The notes under the pieces were generated by a model, which saw only the letters and a program-made list of their open reading frames with translations, did not search any database and was not told where the DNA came from. Below, piece by piece: positions 57,874 through 64,000 of a stretch of 64,000 bases of DNA (positions within the stretch are counted from its first letter, which is position 1; the number at the start of each line of letters is the position of its first letter). The position numbers were made by a program, and so were the translations under genes. The stretch is from CAWGQN01 sp963824885 (GTDB taxonomy: Bacteria > Actinomycetota > Actinomycetes > Actinomycetales > Microbacteriaceae), in assembly GCA_963824885.1 (NCBI GenBank), contig CAWGQN010000005.1, positions 1 to 64,000 of the forward strand. Direction: 5' to 3'.

Positions 57874-58493
57874 ATTGCGCGCTTGCGGAGGGCAACTTTC
57901 GTGCCGACGTTCAAACCCGCGTTCCGATACTTTTCGCGAACCCGTTTGAGGTAGGACTTTGCCGTCTCCTCCGAAATGCTGAGCGCGAGCGCCACGTTCT
58001 TGACGGGCTCACCCGACGCGTAGAGGGCGGTCACTCGACGCTCTTGAGCGCTCAGCCGCGGCGATTTCTTCGTGTCGCTCTCCGTGAGCGCCTGGTCAAG
58101 TTCACTCGAGATGAAGGGCGTTCCCTCGTGAGCGGCTCGGATCGCTTCGACGATCATACTCGCGTCCTCGCTTTTGACGACGTAACCGAGGGCCCCCGCG
58201 GCGAGCGCCTCGCGCACAACTGCCGGGTCGGAGTACGTGCTCATGACGACGGTGGGAACGTTCGTCGTTTTCAAGGTAGAAATCTTGAGCGACACGGGAA
58301 TCGCGTCTTTCAGATCGAGGTCGAGAAGAACCACGTCGACGGGGAACTCGGGGTGGGTCAAAAGCTCGGCCCACGTCGGCACCGCTGCGACCATCGCGAT
58401 ATCGCTCGCCGCCGTGTGGATCCATTCGGTCAAAGCGCCGAGGAGCATCTTGTGGTCGTCGACAATCGCTATCCGAATGCCTTTTTTGTTCAT
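57843..58493 (-). CDS. LuxR/NarL-family response regulator
   Basis: 216 residues from ATG 58493, with AAAGGAA upstream. Receiver: IRIAIVDDHKMLLGAL, Asp in VDVVLLDLDLKDA, Lys in LGYVVKSED. The C-terminal LuxR helix-turn-helix has LSAQERRVTALYASGEPVKNVALALSISEETAKSYLKRVREKYRNAG. It is the third gene of a minus-strand cluster with a kinase and a membrane protein, and overlaps the 3' end of the MFS gene by 31 bp. Confidence 0.9.
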   Translation of the reverse strand: MNKKGIRIAIVDDHKMLLGALTEWIHTAASDIAMVAAVPTWAELLTHPEFPVDVVLLDLDLKDAIPVSLKISTLKTTNVPTVVMSTYSDPAVVREALAAGALGYVVKSEDASMIVEAIRAAHEGTPFISSELDQALTESDTKKSPRLSAQERRVTALYASGEPVKNVALALSISEETAKSYLKRVREKYRNAGLNVGTKVALRKRAIQDGIILGVE

Positions 58494-58557
58494 GGTTCGG
58501 GTTCCTTTCACTCGACCGCAATCGTGGCCGAATATTCTTATCGAAGACCGCTCGTGG

Positions 58558-59775
58558 TCACGTTCCGTCGGGACCGTCAACCACGCAGTGGACGTCTACT
58601 CGAACGCTGTCGCCGTGACTTGAGTCCGTATACGAGCCAACTCTGGCGATAGCGTCCCAGATTGCGGGATCAACGCGGCGTCGCGGTAGTCCCCTTGCAA
58701 CAATAGTCACTTGAACGGTGGTTGCGTCACGCGCGCGTTCGCGCGGTCTCATTTCACCGGGACTCACGGCGATCTCAACGGTCGGCGAATATTTGTGCGG
58801 ATCGCTAATGAGCAGCCATACGGCCGTCAAAAGCGCGTCTCGCTTCGACGGGTCGAGAAGCGCCGAAACACCGCCGGAATCGACTAACGTCGCGCTGCGT
58901 CTCAAGAAATCCGATTCTCGAATTGCCGTGTGAAACCAGGTCTCGCGCCGCGACTCGCTGAGGTGGAAGCGAAACTCCGTTGCGAGGGCTGCCGCCGCGG
59001 CGGCAGTTTTATGATCGACGGGAAGCCGCGAGCGACCCGATGCCACACCGTCAAGGAGCTCTTCCGCGGTCGAGTCCAGGCGCGCGAGTTCTTCCGACGG
59101 TGTCGCGCCGAGGCTGCTGCTCGAGACGGTGACCGTGCTGTGCGCTAGCACCCGGTCGAGTTCGACGTCGGTCAAACGTCGAAACCAGTGAACCGCAACC
59201 GCTGCCGTGATCGGCGGAACGGTTGCGAGGCCAAGCATTGCTATATCGGGCGCGAATGACAGCGTGTCCCGATGGGGTTCCGTAAGAAACGCACCAAAGA
59301 GGACACCGCCGAGCGCGAGGGTCGTGTAAACGATATCGCGGCTCCTTCGCACCGTGACAAGCGCCATGAGGACGGCACCGACAGCGGTCGCGGCGGACGG
59401 GCAAGCGTGCGGCGACCCCGGCCAGAGAAGATCCGCGAGGTCGAATCCGACGGCAACGGCGAGAAAGCCAACGACCACAACGAACACCCGCGTCGGCATG
59501 TGACGGCCATATTGCGCTGCCGCACCCGCGGAGCCCACGAGCGCGACAGCGAGGACTCCCCATGCCAATTCGGAAAGCGGAAGATATGATCGGTGGTTGG
59601 CCGAACTGGGGGAAATCGCCAGAACGAAGTGGCTCGACTCATACGCGACGAGCGCGACAGCGGCGACTGCGAAACCGATTCCGAGAAAGTCGGTGCCGAT
59701 CACGGGTTTTGCGTCGCGATGCGGATTCGTCACCGTGGCTTCTCGTCGCCACGAGGCCCGGGCCCGCGGTGTCAC
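58558..59775 (-). CDS. Membrane protein, kinase-like or accessory sensor
   Basis: 405 residues with about six N-terminal membrane segments and a cytoplasmic C-terminal half. That half has helical segments like a kinase dimerisation region, and a C-terminal part that could be a remnant GHKL fold, but no N, G1 or G2 box is evident. It overlaps the kinase gene upstream by 4 bp (GTGA). Perhaps an accessory sensor or a non-catalytic partner of the kinase. Confidence 0.6.
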   Translation of the reverse strand: MTPRARASWRREATVTNPHRDAKPVIGTDFLGIGFAVAAVALVAYESSHFVLAISPSSANHRSYLPLSELAWGVLAVALVGSAGAAAQYGRHMPTRVFVVVVGFLAVAVGFDLADLLWPGSPHACPSAATAVGAVLMALVTVRRSRDIVYTTLALGGVLFGAFLTEPHRDTLSFAPDIAMLGLATVPPITAAVAVHWFRRLTDVELDRVLAHSTVTVSSSSLGATPSEELARLDSTAEELLDGVASGRSRLPVDHKTAAAAAALATEFRFHLSESRRETWFHTAIRESDFLRRSATLVDSGGVSALLDPSKRDALLTAVWLLISDPHKYSPTVEIAVSPGEMRPRERARDATTVQVTIVARGLPRRRVDPAIWDAIARVGSYTDSSHGDSVRVDVHCVVDGPDGT

Positions 59776-60986
59776 AGCGGCACCTCCAATGCCACCGTGG
59801 TTCCCGATCCGGGCGACGAAAACAGTCGCGCGCTTCCTCCCACGTCTTTTACTCGTGCGACGACCGATTCTGAAATTCCCATTTTGTCGCGTTCGACATG
59901 TGCGAGGTCGAACCCAACTCCCGCGTCGGTCACGATGGCCTGAACCGAGTGTTCGTCCTGGCTAATCGTCACGTCGGCCTCGAGAGTTCCGGAGTGTCGC
60001 CGTACATTCTCAAGACACTCTGTGACGGCCAGAAGAAGTGCCGTGCCGGCGTGGCGCGGAACGAAGATCTGGCTGTTGCCGTGCGGCGTTACCGAGAGAC
60101 CCGATTCGTCGAATCGCCGTCGAATCGCCGCGAGAGCGCCGTCTAAATCGAGTGCGTCGTCTGAAGTGCTCAGCTCGGTTGTTGCCAATCGATGTCCGTC
60201 GTCATTCGACGAAGTGAGATCGTCGCCGAGTCGCACCCGTCTGAGAAGAACCACATCGTCGCGAGCTTGCTGCCGCAAAGCGGGTGGGCTCACTCCCTCT
60301 CCCGAATGCGCAAGGATCGTTAGGGTCGCGAGAACCGTGTCGTGCATCAGGCGGGCATCGTGACGACGCCGCGCTTCGCGGGCGCTCGAGAGGCGCTCGG
60401 TACGGTAAGCGCGGCCGATGTTCTCGATTTTTGCCATCGCCCGGGACACGCTCTCGGCCAGCCACCCCCCCGCGGCGGCACAAGCGATCCAGCCGGCAGA
60501 CGTCAACATTGCTCCGTCGCTCACTCGCTCTGCCGCGCTCGTCGCGGCAATTGTTGTGATCGTCGCGACAAAGCCAACAACTAGGTAGAGAAATCGCTTG
60601 CGCGATGTTGTCAGGAGAATCGCGACGCACGCGATTCCCCCGCCTGCGAGCGCGCCGGTTGCATTATCCGTCGCCGCGTTGGGTCCGACCTCCGTAGGAA
60701 ACGAGAGAACCCACATGCTGCCAATGCCAATTATGACAATACATGCCACCCAGCCGATTGCACCGGTCGCGCCCAGTCTCCATTGCGCTACCGCGAGTAG
60801 AGCGAGCAAGGGGACAATGACAACCACGTGAGTCAGCGGGAGCGCGCCGGGAAGCACAATACTTGCCATACTCGCGCCCGTTGATAGGCAGCCAACGAGG
60901 CGCGCGGTGCGTCTCAAGAGCCGGTCCCGTTCGGTCACGACGCGAGCAGCCTGGACGCTAGCGATTCTCACCTCAAGAATTCTCAC
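59772..60986 (-). CDS. Sensor histidine kinase (NarL/HisKA_3-type)
   Basis: 404 residues (the exact start is uncertain; GTG 60986 is the longest). About six membrane segments in the first half, then the H-box region RRRHDARLMHDTVLATLTILAHS with the phosphorylated His, and the GHKL ATPase with N box TECLENVRRHSG, G1 VTDAGVGFDLAHV and G2 GSGTTVALE. It leads the three-gene minus-strand cluster ending with a LuxR-type regulator. The signal is not known. Confidence 0.85.
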   Translation of the reverse strand: MRILEVRIASVQAARVVTERDRLLRRTARLVGCLSTGASMASIVLPGALPLTHVVVIVPLLALLAVAQWRLGATGAIGWVACIVIIGIGSMWVLSFPTEVGPNAATDNATGALAGGGIACVAILLTTSRKRFLYLVVGFVATITTIAATSAAERVSDGAMLTSAGWIACAAAGGWLAESVSRAMAKIENIGRAYRTERLSSAREARRRHDARLMHDTVLATLTILAHSGEGVSPPALRQQARDDVVLLRRVRLGDDLTSSNDDGHRLATTELSTSDDALDLDGALAAIRRRFDESGLSVTPHGNSQIFVPRHAGTALLLAVTECLENVRRHSGTLEADVTISQDEHSVQAIVTDAGVGFDLAHVERDKMGISESVVARVKDVGGSARLFSSPGSGTTVALEVPL

Positions 60987-61173
60987 ACAGCCACCGCGCC
61001 GAGAATTTCAGAAGGCCCCTGATTCGGCCACGAGTGCCGTGCTCTCGATCAGAAATCTGTCTCCAACTACCGGCGAATCGTGCCATCCGAGCCGGGGCGA
61101 AATGCTCGTATTTCGGTGATTTTCGACTATTTCGGAAAACAGATACCCCTAATACCCTCATTGGTGTGTCAGG
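60987..61173. promoter_or_regulatory. Divergent control region, kinase cluster / exopolysaccharide locus
   Basis: 187 bp without a gene. TACCCT (61150-61155) lies upstream of the Wzz/BY-kinase ATG, with a short leader containing CAGG. No clear operator repeat is visible. Confidence 0.3.
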
Positions 61174-62643
61174 ATGAACGAGGCGTATGAGGGGATTGTT
61201 GCGGTGGCGTTGCACGATTACTTCCGAATTCTTCGGAGAAGCTGGCTTGCAATTATCGCGATCACCCTTCTTTCAGTCGCGGTGGCCGCCCTCGTGTCGA
61301 TTCTTGCGACTCCGAAATTCGTGTCGTCTTTGCGGCTCTTTGTTTCGGTCCGGTCGCTGGAAAATTCCACGACAGTCGACCTCGTACAGGGCAGTAGCGC
61401 GGCGCAACAAAAAGTTCAATCGTACGTCGATGTCGTCACGAGCTCCCGGGTTCTGGCACCCGTGGTCAATCAGCTGAGACTGAGCGAGACGCCGAAGGAA
61501 CTGGCACACCGTGTTAAAGCAGAGTCGCCGCTCAACACGGTTCTGATCACCATCACAGTTCACGACAACCAAGCCGAGCAGGCTGCCGCGATTGCTAATG
61601 CAATCGGCGTGAACTTCACCGACGTGGTCGTCAACAGCCTCGAGTCGCCTCTCGACGGTGGTCCCAGTCTCGTCAAGATCGAGACGATCGAGCCCGCCGT
61701 AGCGCCGACGAGTCCGTCTTCTCCCCGCACCGATTTCAACGTGGTTCTTGGGCTGCTTACGGGTCTCTTGGTCGGAATCGCCGCGGCCGTGCTCCGCAGC
61801 GTTCTCGACACGCGAGTTCGCGGCAGTAAAGATATCGAGTCGGTCACCGATAAACCAATTCTGGGCGGGATAAGCGTCGATCCCGCCGTGAAGAAGCGCC
61901 CGCTGATCGTGCACGTGGAGCCGCACACCCAGCAAGCCGAGCTCTACCGAGCACTCCGGACAAACCTTCAATTCGTCAATCTTGCGTCCACGTCGCGGTG
62001 CTTTGTCATTACGTCGTCGGTTCCCGGTGAGGGCAAGACTATAACGGCATCGAACCTCGGAATTGTGCTTGCAGAGGCGGGTTCGAGCGTTGCGCTTGTC
62101 GACGGTGACTTGCGCTTGCCCCGTATTGCCCAAACCATGGGACTCGAAGGAGTTGTCGGCTTGACCGACGTCCTCATCGGTCGCGCCGAATTGCACGACG
62201 TTCTCCAACCGTGGGGGCGCGGCAGCCTCTATGTATTGCCGGCCGGACAGGTTCCGCCCAACCCCAGCGAGCTGCTCGGTTCCGGAGCAATGGTCTCGCT
62301 GCTCGAATCGCTCTCTCAAACATTCGACTACGTCCTTATCGACGCGCCTCCCCTGCTTCCTGTTACCGACGCGGCCATCTTGAGCAAATTGGCCGGCGGC
62401 ACAATCGTTATTTCTGCCACGGGGCGTACGACGCGAAGCCAGTTGCAATCCGCGCTCGGTCGTCTTGAGCACATTGGTGCTCGAGTGGCCGGGATCGTAA
62501 TGACCATGCTGCCGTCGAAAGGGCCAGACTCGTTCGGATACGGCAATTACGGGACCTACGGCGGCATCGCCAATTCTGGCACTCCCTCGCTCACGGCGGT
62601 CGGCGTGTCCACCTCATCGAATTCACGCAGTCCAATGGGGTAA
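61174..62643 (+). CDS. Wzz/tyrosine autokinase for polysaccharide export
   Basis: 489 residues, one chain with both halves of a bacterial tyrosine kinase. Wzz domain with two membrane helices (about 27-49 and 194-215) is followed by the BY-kinase: Walker A SSVPGEGKTITASNLG (about 280), Walker A' VALVDGDLRLPR, Walker B YVLIDAPPLLPVTD. The C-terminal tail has a short Tyr cluster (YGNYGTYGG) that may be autophosphorylated. It controls exopolysaccharide chain length and export. It begins an EPS locus that continues to the right edge. Confidence 0.92.
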   Translation: MNEAYEGIVAVALHDYFRILRRSWLAIIAITLLSVAVAALVSILATPKFVSSLRLFVSVRSLENSTTVDLVQGSSAAQQKVQSYVDVVTSSRVLAPVVNQLRLSETPKELAHRVKAESPLNTVLITITVHDNQAEQAAAIANAIGVNFTDVVVNSLESPLDGGPSLVKIETIEPAVAPTSPSSPRTDFNVVLGLLTGLLVGIAAAVLRSVLDTRVRGSKDIESVTDKPILGGISVDPAVKKRPLIVHVEPHTQQAELYRALRTNLQFVNLASTSRCFVITSSVPGEGKTITASNLGIVLAEAGSSVALVDGDLRLPRIAQTMGLEGVVGLTDVLIGRAELHDVLQPWGRGSLYVLPAGQVPPNPSELLGSGAMVSLLESLSQTFDYVLIDAPPLLPVTDAAILSKLAGGTIVISATGRTTRSQLQSALGRLEHIGARVAGIVMTMLPSKGPDSFGYGNYGTYGGIANSGTPSLTAVGVSTSSNSRSPMG

Positions 62644-62647
62644 GTAC

Positions 62648-63289
62648 GTGACGGAAGAACGGGGATTGGCGGGAGACTTCTCAATTTTGACCGCGTGTGC
62701 AGGAAACATTTGTCGCTCGCCATTTGCCGAGCAATATCTCCGAGTGGAACTCAGAGGAATTCCACAGATCACGGTTTCCAGTGCGGGCGTCTTCGCGGTC
62801 GAGGACGCAGTGATGCCCGCGGAAGCCCAAACCTTGGTCCGCACGTACGGATCGGACCCCGGTGACCATCGCGCACGATTGCTTCGTGAGCAGCACATTC
62901 TCCAGGCTGACCTCGTGCTCGGGATGGCTCGCGAACATCGGCGAGCAGTTGTCGCGCGAGTCCCTCGTGCAAGTCGGTACTCCTTCACCCTTCGCGAGTT
63001 CGCACGCCTTGCAGAGGGGGTGGGAGGCGAGCAGCTGCGCGAGATCGCTCAATTGCCAACCGACAATCCCGCATCTCGTCTCCGTGCAACGGTCGCGCTT
63101 GTCGCCTCCCGCCGAGGAACAGTGACGATTCCGTTCGACCCATCAGACGACGATGTTATCGACCCCTACTTGCGCGACGAGGCCGTTTTTGCGCTTGCCG
63201 GTCGACAAATGGTGCCCTCGGCAAACGTGATCGTTCGGCTCTTTCTCCGAGCCGTGAGCGCAGTCCCGGCGCAGTGCGGGAGATTCTAA
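62648..63289 (+). CDS. Low-molecular-weight protein-tyrosine phosphatase
   Basis: 213 residues. P-loop CAGNICRSPFAEQYL (catalytic Cys and Arg), and the acid motif DVIDPYLRDE. It probably dephosphorylates the BY-kinase, whose gene ends 4 bp upstream. GTG 62648. It shares one base with the next gene (TAATG). Confidence 0.9.
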   Translation: MTEERGLAGDFSILTACAGNICRSPFAEQYLRVELRGIPQITVSSAGVFAVEDAVMPAEAQTLVRTYGSDPGDHRARLLREQHILQADLVLGMAREHRRAVVARVPRASRYSFTLREFARLAEGVGGEQLREIAQLPTDNPASRLRATVALVASRRGTVTIPFDPSDDDVIDPYLRDEAVFALAGRQMVPSANVIVRLFLRAVSAVPAQCGRF

Positions 63290-64000
63290 TGGCGGATTCG
63301 ACGGTTACTCGCGCGCTTCTCACTCCCGCGCGGGCAACGCAAGCGCAAATGATGCTTGACGCCTCGATATGGGTTGCTGCAATCGTCTTTGCCGTGTGCC
63401 TTCGATACGATTTCGAATTGTCGCACATCACGTGGCGATCGGTCGCGCTTGTGTGCGGCGTGACGGTCGCAGTGCACCTCATCGTTGGCTTTGGGACGGG
63501 TCTCTATCGACGCCGCTTCGTCTCGGGAAGTTACGCCGAGATCCGTGCCGTGCTCGTAGTCGTCTTTATCGTCGGCGCGATTGTCGGCCTACCGGTGCTC
63601 GTTATCGGCGTCCACGTTGCGATCGCTCGAAGTACCCTGCTCATTGCGTTTCCCGTGGCGTTCATTCTGATGGGCGCCACACGGTTTGCCGCGCGACTCG
63701 CTGTCGAGAGTCGGCTCAAGCCACGTGACGATGCGCAACGCACACTGATCTTTGGCGGCGGCAGTCTGGCCGATCACTTGGTGCGCAGAATGTTGACTGA
63801 CAGCGCCTCACCCTACGTTCCAGTCGGACTCATTGATGATGATCCGTCCAAACGAAACCTCCGAATCAGTGGCGTGCCAATGCTCGGAGACCGTCGACAA
63901 ATTGGGGTCGCGGCCGCGACGAGCGGGGCTGAAGCCATAATTATCGCCGTCGCGCAGGCCGACGGTCCATTGTTAAGGACATCTCCGACGTGAGCGCCGA
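63289..64000 (+). pseudogene. CapD/WbpM-like polysaccharide protein, frameshifted and cut by the window edge
   Basis: From ATG 63289, the N-terminal part has four membrane helices and a Rossmann-like nucleotide-binding segment (RTLIFGGGSLADHLVRRML...YVPVGLIDDDPSKRNLRISGVPMLGD). The open frame ends early at TGA 63991-63993, but the bases just before read as LLRDISDVSA if one G is added near 63975 (AGG to AGGG). That would continue the usual family sequence. So a one-base deletion, real or a sequencing error, breaks the gene, which continues beyond the window. Confidence 0.7.

Overview
This window comes from a moderately high G+C actinobacterium, most likely of the Micrococcales and Microbacteriaceae-like. 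The evidence is a set of actinobacterial marker genes: CarD, DUF3263, DUF3027, DUF2530, a fused IspDF, SenX3-RegX3, PPK1 with a MutT1-type Nudix/phosphatase fusion, an XPB helicase with its partner, a RamB-like regulator, GTP-dependent PEP carboxykinase and a solitary GroEL. At least ten genes start 6-7 nt after a TAnnnT box, which fits the leaderless transcripts common in this phylum.

Layout. 1-11.34 kb: the 3' part of a giant repetitive surface protein, over 30 tandem ~100-residue Ig-like domains of two main alternating types and a C-terminal membrane anchor; its frame is broken in several places by small indels. 11.45-12.36 kb: tRNA-Lys(TTT), a frameshifted conserved actinobacterial gene, and an intergenic ~80-nt structure with its own promoter that could be an uncharacterised small RNA. 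12.35-25.66 kb: a phosphate and polyphosphate region with pstSCAB (candidate PHO box upstream), MutT1-like, ppk1, a GlnR-like regulator, two small membrane proteins, ygfZ, gpmA (frameshifted), phoU and senX3-regX3. 25.7-31.9 kb: a lipoprotein, carD, ispDF-cysS-rlmB, a membrane-tethered DsbA-like thioredoxin and tRNA-Thr(TGT).

32.0-37.5 kb: two secreted proteins, one a candidate GH101/GH129-related glycosidase, a two-gene ABC-2 exporter, msrB and a small membrane ORF. 38.1-43.4 kb: DUF3263, a LytR_C protein whose 5' coding region holds a 20-bp perfect hairpin, groEL with tandem CIRCE operators, and a TrcRS-like two-component system whose kinase has a long low-complexity insert. 43.4-50.5 kb: XPB helicase and partner, small membrane proteins, a cold-shock protein, DUF3027, DUF2530, serC and a DtxR-family repressor. 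50.5-56.6 kb: a structured leader before an NlpC/P60 hydrolase (possible c-di-AMP riboswitch), an HNH protein, pckG, a RamB-like regulator and a secreted protein. 56.6-64 kb: an MFS transporter, a three-gene signalling cluster (kinase, kinase-like membrane protein, LuxR-type regulator), and the start of an exopolysaccharide locus (Wzz/BY-kinase, low-molecular-weight phosphatase, CapD-like protein).

The main caution is sequence accuracy. Four unrelated loci (surface protein, the 11.6-kb gene, gpmA, the capD-like gene) carry single-base indels, most in short homopolymers, so they may be sequencing or assembly errors rather than true pseudogenes. No stretch of more than about 300 bases lacks a gene.
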